From contig PUQB01000305.1 of the NCBI GenBank assembly GCA_003024785.1, forward strand, positions 62,001 to 126,000: a stretch of 64,000 bases of DNA, written 5' to 3'. Below the pieces are notes generated by a model. The model did no database searches, had not been told where the DNA came from, and saw nothing but the letters and a program-made list of their open reading frames with translations. Every line of letters begins with the position of its first letter. Positions within the stretch are counted from its first letter, which is position 1. The DNA comes from Selaginella tamariscina (taxonomy: Eukaryota > Streptophyta > Lycopodiopsida > Selaginellales > Selaginellaceae). Below are positions 12,736-22,689 of the stretch, in pieces. The position numbers were made by a program, and so were the translations under genes.

Positions 12736-14830
12736 ATGGCTTCACCCCCCAATAGCACCAATAGGAAATCATGGCCATTCTCCAACCTCAACTCAAGAAC
12801 CAGTCTCATGAAGTGTGAGGTCACCCAAACTCGACATCAAAATCCCCTAACCCCAGTTGAGAAGCAATGTCGTAAGGTCAATAAATTGGCTTTAATGTCG
12901 GTTCTAGTCATATTGCAATCAGCTGCCTGAACAAGCCGAGGCACATGATCAACCACGTTCACCGCACGAATCCTCAACCCATTATAATCATAATATTTGC
13001 CCTAAGAGTCCTAAGCCTTTGAGTCGAAGCAATAATTTTGAAATTCTTAGCAAGTTAGATAAGGAATTAAACAAGTCCAACCAAAATAAGAGCCGTTTGG
13101 TTGGACAATCCTAAACATAAAGAGTCCTTGCAAATAACTGGCTTTATTTTGTTGTTTTGAGTGGGAAGCTCATTTGCAACACAAGTTAAGTTTTGCATGG
13201 CCAAGGGTCACAAGGTCATAGCATCGACTCTATTGAACTCTAGAGTCAACATTTATTTCATGAATCGTACCTTTGCACGTTGTCTATTTCCTTGAGGAAG
13301 CTACCGTACCAAGTTCTTGTCTTAGTCATGGATTCTCGGCCTATGGCATCTAGTGCTGTTGTTGAAAAGTCTGAGCCCATCCAACTGACCTTGGGAGATA
13401 CTTCTTGTAGGATCTCCTTCAACATGATTAGCAGTCATGAGTATTCAGTTATCCTTGGTACACCATGATTCAATTTGAGCATTGACAAGCGCAAGCAATG
13501 TTTTAGTTTGCTAAGGGAGGTTTTTAACTTTTCAGACCTAGCTTTGGAACCTTTGCGAGTTTGCATGATCTCGTTATATGAATTCATTTAAGAAGGTAAA
13601 CGAGATCCTTCATCAACTTTTGTTATATCTATCACCTTAGCACCCAAGTCGAGCTTAAGTAAATCTCTAGTCTAGTTACTAGCTAAGTACAATGAGTTTG
13701 CTAATGTCTTCAACAAGGTCAAAATTAATAAACTTCCAAAACATTAACCATATGATTGTCCTATTGATTTAATGGAAGGTGCTCAACCCCCCTAGAGACC
13801 GATTTGCAGGTTCTCTCCAATGGAGTTTGAGATTTTGCAGGCATACACTGAGAAAACCCTTTTGATTGGGTTCATTTGACATTCAAAGTTTCCAGCTAGT
13901 GCACCCATCTTCTTTATAATAATTAAAAAAGATGACTCATTGTGTCTGGTAGTGGATTATCGTGGCCTCAATAAGGTAACGATGCAAAATCAGTATCCCA
14001 TACCACTAATATCGAGCTTGTTGAAGCGTCTTATTAGAGCTAAGTATTTCACCAAGATTGACCTTTGAGGTGCATATAACTTAATCATGATCCACCCAGG
14101 AGATGATTTTGCATATAACTTAATCAAGATCCACCCAGGGGATGATTTTGTACACAGTACAAACATTTTGAGTATATGGGGATGCTGTTTGGTCTCACCA
14201 ATGTATTAGCTTTTTTTCACACATGGCTAATGACATTTTTCGTGAGTTCTTGGACACGTTTGTGATAGTGTACCTTGAGACATCCTCGTATATTCCAAGA
14301 CATTGGAGGAGCATAAGAAGCATGTTCGACAAGTATTGCAAAAATTGTGTAACCATGACCTTTATGTTAAGCTTGAAAAGTGCAATTTTGAGCAAGATCA
14401 TGTGAAATTCCTGGGGTACATCGTCTCCCTGGAAGGAGTTTCAATGGATCCTACCAAGGTGAGAATTATGTCAGATTGGCAAGTTCCACAGTTTGTACGG
14501 GATGTTTAGTGTTTCCTCAACTTTACCAACTTCTGCTGCAAGTTCATCAATGACTACTCCAAGATCGTGCTATCACTCACCAAACTCACACCATTTATGT
14601 GGACACCAAAGGCAAAATCTGTTTTCAACGCCTTGAAGCATGCCTTCACCTCTGCTCCAATATTGACTCATCCGAATCTTGATAGACTTTTTGTGTTAGA
14701 GTTTTTACTTGGTGCCACAAATGTGGCTCACTATATGCCAACCCTAGAAACCCTCTTTAGAAACCCCACGAAATCTAGAAACCGTCTCTTAGGAACTCAC
14801 ACCCCTAGTTGGTCAAGTCGTGAGTCATGA
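12736..14830 (+). pseudogene. Degraded Ty3/gypsy gag-pol, chromovirus-like type
   Basis: A plus-strand retrotransposon remnant with many stops. A possible gag start is the ATG at 12736. At about 13240-13465 is a protease remnant in which the catalytic Asp-Thr-Gly is replaced by NSR; it ends with a VILGTP motif. Reverse transcriptase pieces follow: [12 protein letters not shown] and FTKIDL (about 13950-14065), a GAYNL block, YLE-type decay of the YLDD box near 14270, then LEKCNF and FLGYIVSLEGVSMDPTKV (14370-14460), and an RNase H start with FMWTPKAKSVFNALK (about 14595-14640). Motif wording is close to the nested chromovirus at 28760-35150. No integrase is recognisable on this strand. Confidence 0.8.
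14072..14149 (+). repeat. 39-bp in-frame tandem duplication in the reverse transcriptase
   Basis: The 13-codon block starting GCATATAACTTAATC (AYNL..IHPGDDF) occurs at 14072 and again at 14111 with two or three substitutions. It adds 13 residues in the reverse transcriptase palm region, just after FTKIDL. Confidence 0.9.
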
Positions 14831-15590
14831 TGCGTGGGTTAGTCAAGATATAAGTATCATTTCTAGCTTGGCATGGATGACGCGGCCGAAGCAAGGCCTC
14901 AACCATTATTCTTGCAGAACATGAACTCTAGCAACACCTTCTAGACTTGCGAATGGGTTATCGGACAAGAGGAATTAACTTACTTTTTGGACATGATGTA
15001 CCTGGTCACAAGGGCTTAATCCTACCAACATTAAGGATAGGCTAACCCAAATGTGGGACATACCCTTATCATTTGAAAGTTGAGGCAGCACAACACAAGG
15101 TTGTATCTTTACGACACAAGCTAAGCTTACATTGGTAAAAGAATCTCTTTTGAACCCAGGAACCCTTACTACATATACTCTACCTTATTTATGTGACGGA
15201 GCTTAAGTAAATGGGTTGGCACAAAATGCCAACCCTTAATGTTTATACTTAGACTCTGGGACGTAGTTCTATTTCCTACCCCTAAACCCTACTTAGGGGG
15301 TTAGGGCAACCTAAGGGTGTTCTTAACCCATACCAACATGCCGAACTTGCTAAAGTCAATTAAAAAAGCTACAGAAACATATGAACCATGGAAAGAGTTG
15401 TTTAGAATGTAAGTGCTACCTTTGCCTAGAGTTTCTTGAGGTAGCTAGTGACAATCAACCAAATTACTCTTAAACACTTAAATACACTAAGCATGATTAT
15501 TTATCACTATCTAAGAATCATCACATAATTTAGTAGGTAACAATAATTAACTCCAAAGTAAAAGTAGAGGTCATAGTAAAAACTATAACA
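14831..15590. repeat. Probable LTR remnant next to a minus-strand chromovirus
   Basis: The right edge ACTATAACA at 15590 is followed by a polypurine-like tract when read on the minus strand (15591-15602), as expected for the start of a 3' LTR of an element running leftwards. Part of the block (about 15010-15130) resembles 61840-61930. The left boundary is not defined. Confidence 0.35.
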
Positions 15591-16500
15591 CTCTCCACCT
15601 TTGAAAATGTCAACATCCTTGTTGATGGGGAGTGTTAATTCCAAGACTAAATTAAGCTAGAAAAATTTAATCAAAAATTAACATAATCACTCTATGTGTA
15701 ATTAGTAAAAAGTCACCTAACCTTCATACCCCCCTTGTATTATGTGAAGCCAAGTGTTCTAGAACCATCGTTTACTAAGTTACTAATTTAGTTATTGGAG
15801 GCAACATGAAGTAACCTGAAGACCTTTGTACATTTATAAAGTCACCCGACACAAACAACAAATTAGTTAATATTATTTTAATTAGAATTTATATTAAAGG
15901 CCTCTAATTAATATTGTTTGTCAACCCCTAGGTTAATAAGAAATAAAGTCTGCTTTATTTCTTAACATCATTATAATCAGCTTGAGACCTTGCCTCAAAC
16001 TTATTCACCAATTGCATTATGTTTTGTAAATTCTTTAATGATTCCCATGTCGACTTACACGTTAGATAATCCTTTTATTTAATAAGATATTCTCGCTTAC
16101 ATCTCCACGAACCTTATCTTTTACATCAAAAATTGACTCAACTTCGAACTCTTTCATATCGCGGATGTAAGTTTTCATATTTTTTTGAATGTTTCTCAAT
16201 CTTGTGAAATGGTTTGAGCAAATTGACATAAAACACATTTTTATTACTCTTAACTCTTAAGGAAGATCTAACTTATATGCTATGTTACCAACTCGCTTCA
16301 CCACTTTGTAATGCAAAAGGAACTTTCTCGAAAGAGTTGTTGGACCTTTTAAGTTTTTAATACTTAACAATACCATATCTCCAATTATATCACATCAATG
16401 CATATCATATTACTGACGATACCTTTTTGTGTTACAATCATCGATTGACGAGCAACATCTCATGCACTATGAAATCGTTCAATGAACTTTGCTACAGAAG
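15591..16500 (-). pseudogene. 3' end of a chromovirus pol with chromodomain (remnant)
   Basis: Reading leftwards: about 16450-16160 gives an integrase C-terminal region with LHYKVVKRVGN, AYKLDLP and a VN-LKPFHKI-like segment. About 16152-15990 gives a chromodomain-like stretch starting FEVESIFD, with EYLIK and STWESLKNL spread over two frames, where the family has YLVKWKGY and TWEPxxNL. Chromodomains direct integration of chromoviruses to marked chromatin. The remnant ends at a polypurine tract and a putative LTR near 15590. It lies beside, but opposite to, the plus-strand pol remnant at 12736-14830, so either two elements or one internally inverted element are involved. Confidence 0.65.
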
Positions 16501-16644
16501 GGACTTAACGACATTGTCTTTCCGCAACACCATATTTTAAGAAATATCACCCTTATTCTTAATTAATACACACAAATACGCACATGCATAGTTAATACAC
16601 CTTATTCCTAATTAGTACACACACATACCCATGCACGCACATAC

Positions 16645-16848
16645 CTTGCGTTCCTTTGGTAAGGATTGTAAAAGCTTGGTGAGTGGCTCTATGTATTTTT
16701 CTAAAAGTACCAACAGTGTTTGCATCTTGATTATCAATTCCAGCACTTACTAAATCAATGGCATCAATTATATGTCCTTCTTGCTTCAATTTGGATGCTA
16801 CTGTACCAACACCATGCACCGTGTCCAGCTCCATGAACAAGAACAAAA
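16645..16848 (-). pseudogene. Methylesterase-like hydrolase exon 1 (copy C)
   Basis: Only the first exon survives: the HG-G-G start region, KLKQEGHIIDAIDLVSAGID and DANTVGT. The original ATG codon is deleted (the MSINK start of other copies is missing) and the HGAGHGAWCWYQ motif is altered. An exon-end GT donor is still visible at 16644. The exons with the Ser and His catalytic residues are absent. Confidence 0.8.
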
Positions 16849-17059
16849 TGGTTAATAATTATACAGAAACACAATGTTCTACTTGCAGTATGCGCGCACA
16901 CATACACACACCAATTCGGTTTAGATTAATAAATCTAATCTTTTATGAAGAAGCCATGTTTAACTGGAAAATTCCAAGTAAAATCAGGTTGACGAAGGCA
17001 TAAAATTATTACTTTCTCTTTATTTATATATATAGCAAATTTTATTGCTTTACTCAATT

Positions 17060-18530
17060 CTGAGGTTTTTATAATAGGTTAAATGCAAAATTCCAAGTAA
17101 AATAACGCAATCAAACTATTAGATATCTCTCTCTTTTATTTATATATATGTATAATTCAACAGGTCCATTTAGCCTGCTTGGAGTACACGTGTCTTCCTC
17201 AAATTTGAATGGCTCGCAAAAGATTAGACTTGTATATCCGACCACCCATTTAAAATACATTGTTGTCGAAATTAATCCTCTAGAAATTTCCTACCCGACA
17301 TGAGTTGTATTGCCAGGGCAGTTATATATATAACCATTTTTTAAATATAAATCAGTGGCTAAATTATTTAATAATAATTGATTAGTTAATGGACTTTTAA
17401 CCTAATCATTATATTTAGCTTAGTGAGTTTATATTTAAGTTTTTAGGTTTACTAATTCTTAACACAATGAATTTGTTATCAACACTTTATTAAAGGTTTT
17501 ATCTGATAAATATTTTAAATTCAATATAATAGTTATCCTAAAGTTAATTTGGGTTAATGTTTCAACTTGATTAAAGATAACAATTAAATTAGAAATAAAT
17601 TTATTATGTTCAAGATAATAATTAGATTAAAGGTAAATTAAATAATTAAGCCCAAGTATTAAAAGTTAACTTATTATGTTAAGGATAATAATTGGATTAA
17701 GAGTTGTTTAATAGTTAAGCACATATATAAATAAACTTAAGGATAAACTTATAAAATAAACTCACTAAAATAACAAATGCATTATTCATTAGGTTAAATT
17801 TAATAATTAAGTAAATAGTAAATTATCATTTAATAATTAAGTCCATCCATGATTGTTTTAAATCCTAAACCCAAATGGCACTGTCGGGTATGCTAAGATT
17901 AAATATGGATGCACATTATAACTAAAATGGGCATGTTATAGTCCCATTTCTTAATAATTAGTAATTTTAGTTATTTAATTAGCATTTTCTAATATTAAAA
18001 GAATATTCTTTAGAATAATATATGTTTAAAGAAAGAATATTCTTTAGAATATATATTTGAAGATAGAATATTCTATTTTTGTAATTGACCCTTTAATAAT
18101 TATAGCATTCATGGACCAAAAGTTAATAACATTATAAAAGTAGAAGGTATTAAGCTATATAATATTTTATATTTAAGATTATATGGGCCTAATATAAATT
18201 TTATTAAAGAGCTACATTATATAAATATTAATGTTGTTATTAAAATATTAATATTTAAATATAACATTAATTAAAATTTTGTGCTAGTAATAAATATATA
18301 TATATATAATATAAATCGTATATAATCAATCTTCCATATCTTTTTTATAAATTTATATAATTAAGTAAACAATTTGGTACTATTATTAAAAAGTTTATTA
18401 TAATTATGAATATTAAATATACTATATTTTATAATTTTGTAATTGTTTTAAACTTCAGAAAATATACATTCTCTTGCAATTTTATTAATCGTGACTTCAA
18501 CGCTTTTCATATCGAAATGGATTTAATATT
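17060..18530. other. AT-rich intergenic DNA with degenerate repeats
   Basis: No gene seen. 17580-17830 is made of diverged units of the type GGATAATAATTAGATTAA and AAACTCACTAAA that recur at about 42600-43080. A GGGCATGTTATAG tract at about 17920-17945 belongs to a dispersed repeat also present near 42520, 48960 and 62830. Confidence 0.55.
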
Positions 18531-18689
18531 TATAAAACATGCTGGGTCTTTTTTTATTGGGAAATCATGTTTTCTCTAGGCATGTGAGAGCAGCAGTGCA
18601 AGATCTCTCTCTCACAAGGCATGGATGTGCAAAAAGCCGTGGCAGTGTAGTAGGGTTTGAAGATGCATTCACACAGGTGAAATCTCTCT

Positions 18690-18854
18690 CTCACATGTGT
18701 ATACATATACATATATATCTGCGTATGATAGATTTATTTATTAATATATATTTACATATACATTTATATGTGTGTGTATCTATATAATAAAATTTATTTA
18801 TCTATCTCTCACACACACACGGGCACTCCTATATATACATACACACACACACAC

Positions 18855-18892
<38 letters not shown>

Positions 18893-18965
18893 ATTTATCT
18901 ATATTTACATGTATATATATATCTATGTGTGTTTTTATTTGTATAATATAATTTATTTATGTATC
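18690..18965. repeat. Left half of a CA/TA-rich tandem array
   Basis: Units of roughly 90-110 bases contain a TATCT(A/G)TATAAT tract, a TTTATTTATCTATCTCT tract, a CA run and a TATATG/TGTG run. The array is cut by the 5' LTR at 18966 and continues at 35849. Confidence 0.85.
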
Positions 18966-19565
18966 TGTTAGGATCGTAGTTAGATTCCTAATTATGTTTA
19001 TTTCATGGGCAAATATAATGGGAAAAACACCAAAAAAGTAATATATTGTGGAAAAAACGAGAGTCGAATGGAAATATCGGAGTACAGATCACTATCGTAA
19101 TACGAGTGAGTCACTATCGCAATACGATGTTTGAGGCGGAGTACAGCATACCCGGATAAGAATAAGGAGTTACAGTAACTGAATGGATAAGGCTAAGAGG
19201 TAGTTACTATAACTACTAGTATGGGACCAAGAGTACGGGTATAAATAGACCAGACTAGGACTAGGACGGGATCTCAAGTATACTATAATTTTGTACTATG
19301 TGCCGTGTGCGGACATAATATAAGTTTCCTTTCACTCTCAATACGACTATCTCTTGCTCATCTTTCTGCTTTGATGTATACTATTCTTTTCTCAGCATTG
19401 TGACGGGATCCGCAGTACTGTTGTCTGCTACATACCTTGCCATCCTTATCCATTCCCAACCTTCTGAAGTCTGATCTATACTCTATTTCTTTTTTTGACC
19501 TTATTATGGGTTGTCGGTGGCGACCACTTCCACATTTTAGTCTGTAGGATTTTCTCTGCTCAACA
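18966..19565 (+). repeat. 5' LTR of Ty3 copy 1
   Basis: 600 bp, TGTTAGG...CAACA. The U3 part (about 19075-19145) has repeats of TCACTATCG(T/C)AATACGA. The TATA box is TATAAATAG at 19240-19248. The R/U5 part contains TGTGACGGGATCCGCAGTAC, then ACCTTGCCATCCTTA, both shared by all family LTRs. Confidence 0.92.
19240..19248 (+). promoter_or_regulatory. LTR TATA box
   Basis: TATAAATAG occurs at the same place in all five family LTRs in this window (also 20912, 35501, 52630, 61151), preceded by a G-rich GAGTACGGG-like tract and followed by AGACTAGGACTAG-like sequence. Confidence 0.8.
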
Positions 19566-19567
19566 TA

Positions 19568-19587
19568 TGGCGACCACAAAGGGATGG
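19568..19587 (+). other. Primer-binding-site candidate
   Basis: TGGCGACCACAAAGGGATGG begins two bases after the LTR. The sister element has TGGCGACCATGGAGGGATGG at 52962. The 5' TGG matches a tRNA CCA end; I cannot assign the tRNA. Confidence 0.7.
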
Positions 19588-20524
19588 TTATTAGTAGGTT
19601 ACTAACAATGTGTTTGTAGAATGTACCAAGATGGGTAGGCCAATACCCAAAGAAGTGTTGGAGTTTGAAGAGAAGTTACGGCGGAAGAAGAAATTTGAGG
19701 CTTTCCATAGACTCCAAAGTGAGTACTTAATACGATCGGGACAAGTATCGCAAAGATAGAAGAACGCTCAACAAAGACAGCATGAGAATGGATCTACTGC
19801 ATTTAGTAGTAAGTGAATGGATGATTACCGACGTATTATTGTAGAACATCAACGATATGAAGAGATAAGGCAGAGATAGCAAAGAGAGCGTGAGGAGCGA
19901 TACTTACGACGATAAGTAGTAATAGAGACCCGGAAAAGGTTGGAGGAACGTGAAGAACAAAGAAGGAAGGAGCAATCCGAAGCATGAAGAGAAGAGCAAC
20001 AGTAGACAAAGTACAATGAAGTTACAAAGGAAGAGAACAACCATCAGGAAAACTACGATAATGGAAAACACATACCGATGCGAGAAATTGGGATCTGTTG
20101 ACAATTGAAACACCTAAGAAGATGGGAACACTAACAATTATAGGAAAAGTCATACCATCTACCTTTTCAGGTTTAGAGAACAAAGATACGAATCGCCATA
20201 TATAATAATTTGAGAAGGCGTGTGAATCTAACGAAATCAAGAATGAAAATGAGAAACTTCGAATATTTCCATTTACACTGAAGGGAGATGCTAATGATTG
20301 GTATTACGAAAATGCCATGACAATTGACAAGTACGATACACTACTTGCATTGTTCAGGAATTATTATGTACGTAAGTATCACAAACGAGACCCGACAGTT
20401 TAGTTACAAGAAATACGGCAAGGTCCTACGGAGGCGATGGAAGACTACACGTGCAGATTTTGGAGGATACACAATCGCTGCGAGGTGGGAGATGTCAGTG
20501 ATAAATTGGCAAGGAAATGGTATA

Positions 20525-21787
20525 TGTTAGAGTAGTACTTAGGCATCATAGAATTTTTAAGTTTACATGTGTTTCATTAGGAAAGTATAACGGGAAAAAT
20601 ACCAAAAACAATATATATGGTGAAAAATACGAGAGTTAAAGAAGAACATAGAATTACCGGTCAACCGTAATACGAGGATGATTCAAGTATTAGCGTAATA
20701 CGGCAGTGCCAGAGGTAACCAAAATATGACAGTTCCAGAGAGAATTGGAGTACGGCAGTTCTAGAGAGAACCGGAATACGACATTTCTAGATATCAGCGT
20801 ATTACGTCCAAGGGAGCAGTTATCATAACGACATTAATGAAGTTATGCAACCAATTGGATAAGATTCAAAGGAAGTTACGATAATTGAACGTACTGGACT
20901 GAAAGTGTAGGTATAAATAGATGAAGTTAGGAGTAGGAAAGCATCCCGGGGTATATTGAATATTGTACTATGTTTTGACAATATATACTCTCCTCTTACT
21001 CTCACTCTTCGATATCTTACTTGATTCTTTGATTTCTACTTCTCATTTCTATTGCGTTCGGGATCTGCAATACTACTTGCTATATCTATTCTCTTCTTAC
21101 TTTCTCTGCAGTGTCTTACTTGATTCCTTGATTGCTACTTCTCCTTTCTACTGCGTTGAGATCTGCAGTACTACTTGCTATTTCTTTTCTCTTCTCACTC
21201 TCGTTTGACCATCTGAGGATTGGTTTTTTGTCGGTCTTTCTTATTTCTGCTATACCCCTTGTTGTGGGTCTGTTTGTTCGTCACCCTTATTGTGGGTTTG
21301 TCTGTTTGTCACCCTTATTATGGGTCTGCTTGTGAGTCTGTCACCCTTATTACGGGTTTGTTTATCTATTTGTCACCCTTGTTACAGGTATGTCTGTCTG
21401 TCACCCTTATTGTGGGTCTGTCTGTTTGTCACCCTTATTACAAGTCTGTTTGTGAGTTTGTCACTCTTATTACGAGTTTGTTATAGGTTTGTCTGTCTGT
21501 CTGTCACCCTTGTTACGAGTCTGTTTATATGCTATACCATTATTACATGTATGTGTTACTGCTATACCGATATTACATGTTATCTTAGTCTTTTCCTTTT
21601 ATTTCTATTGTGATGGGATCCGCAATTCTATATGTTATATACCTTGCCATCCTTACCCTTTCCCGACCTTTTGAAGTCTGATCTATACTCTATATCTGTT
21701 CTTTCATATTCTAATAGACTCTTAATACGGGTTTGTTGGTGGCGACCACTGCTACGTATTAGTTCGTAGGAATTTCTATGTTCAATA
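20525..21787 (+). mobile_element. Solo LTR inserted in gag of Ty3 copy 1
   Basis: A 1263-bp sequence starting TGTTAGAG and ending TTCAATA (from CA), flanked by a perfect duplication GTATA at 20520-20524 and 21788-21792. Its ends, TATA box (20912-20920) and U5 (about 21610-21780) match the host element's LTR, so it is the same family, left by LTR-LTR recombination. It is twice as long because U3 has repeats of a CAGTTCYAGAGAGAA type (about 20700-20790) and R/U5 holds a minisatellite (21250-21560). The uninterrupted gag in copy 2 (about 53865-53890) confirms the insertion point. Confidence 0.92.
21250..21560 (+). repeat. About 30-bp minisatellite inside the solo LTR
   Basis: About nine units with the core TGTCACCCTTATTRYGGGT, starting near 21253, 21281, 21309, 21340, 21372, 21400, 21429, 21460 and 21503, then two decayed units of the type GCTATACCRWTATTACATG. 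The spacing alternates between about 28 and 31 bases. The longer LTRs at 18966 and 52361 lack the array. Confidence 0.92.
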
Positions 21788-22689
21788 GTATATCAACGGA
21801 CTACGGGACAACTTATAGCTTCAAGTATGACTGATAAAACCATATGACTTAAGAGATGCAATCAAAGAGGCTGAGCAAATTAAAATACTGATACCTTCGA
21901 GATATGTAGACGATGATGAACGAGAACCAAGAAGGCAATACCGAAAGGAGAACAAGATATGGGCAAGATCCAAAGTAATATTTTGTACAACATGCAAGAA
22001 TAAAGGACATAATGCTTCTGAATGTAAAGTACCCAAGTGTCAGATGTGTGGAGGAATATGTCATGAAGCAAGGCAATGTCGAAGTGCGGGATATAAACCC
22101 CAACCAATGATTGGACGCACTGAAGGCTACCCACCACCACCACCCAGATGGGACACAAAGAATGTGAACCCATATGACTATCCACAATCTCGGAATGCCA
22201 ACCCATACGACTATCCACAAAGACCAACGGCAATGGAAGGAGATTTCCCCGTGAATGGGACATTTTATCGACAAGGCGATAATACGGAGATACTGCGAGG
22301 GGGACAATCTCTATTACCAGTCCCAACACAAGCCGGACCCCCTTTATTGCCACCAATACCCTCCACCAGCATTACGTGGTCCGAATCCAAATGGGAAATG
22401 TTTCAGATGCGGAAAGAAAGGACACTATTCCACCAAATGCAATAGACTCAACAATGTTCGATGCTACACATGTGGAGAGTTAAGACATTATTCACTGGAG
22501 TGTCCACAATGCAAATTTAATACCAGAGCACCACCCACAAAACTAGCAACACGGAGGATTGAAGTCCAACAAAATGATCAAGAGGATGACTATGAAGAGC
22601 AAAATCACGAATGCAAATGGGAAGAAGATATGGAATTACCCTTAACGGAAATGTATGCAGTAACATGGGCTAAATGAGTATGGGTAGAA

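Larger units (their letters stand above)
19631..22677 (+). pseudogene. gag of Ty3 copy 1 (interrupted)
   Basis: Gag precursor remnant, from an ATG at 19631 (MGRPIPKEVLEFEEKL) to a stop near 22677. The N-terminal part is Arg/Glu-rich and coiled-coil-like. A capsid-type segment (about 20240-20520, with WYYENAM, and LFRNYYVRKY in another frame) is split by the solo LTR at 20525-21787. The nucleocapsid part is unusual: four CX2CX4HX4C knuckles. Knuckles 1 and 2 lie at 21984-22079 and knuckles 3 and 4 at 22399-22503; between them is a proline-rich spacer with repeated NPYDYPQ. An acidic tail follows. Several stops break the frame. The same order is found in the sister copy. Confidence 0.85.

Noticed and set aside
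18539..18787. 82-residue plus-strand frame
   Set aside because: No recognisable motif, and its second half runs into the CA/TA array; chance frame is the simplest reading.
20963..21208. Hydrophobic frames suggesting a membrane protein
   Set aside because: They fall in the CT-rich R/U5 part of the solo LTR.
21250..21560. Open frames in the LTR minisatellite as genes
   Set aside because: Low-complexity Cys/Leu/Val peptides that follow the repeat unit; the sequence lies in a solo LTR.
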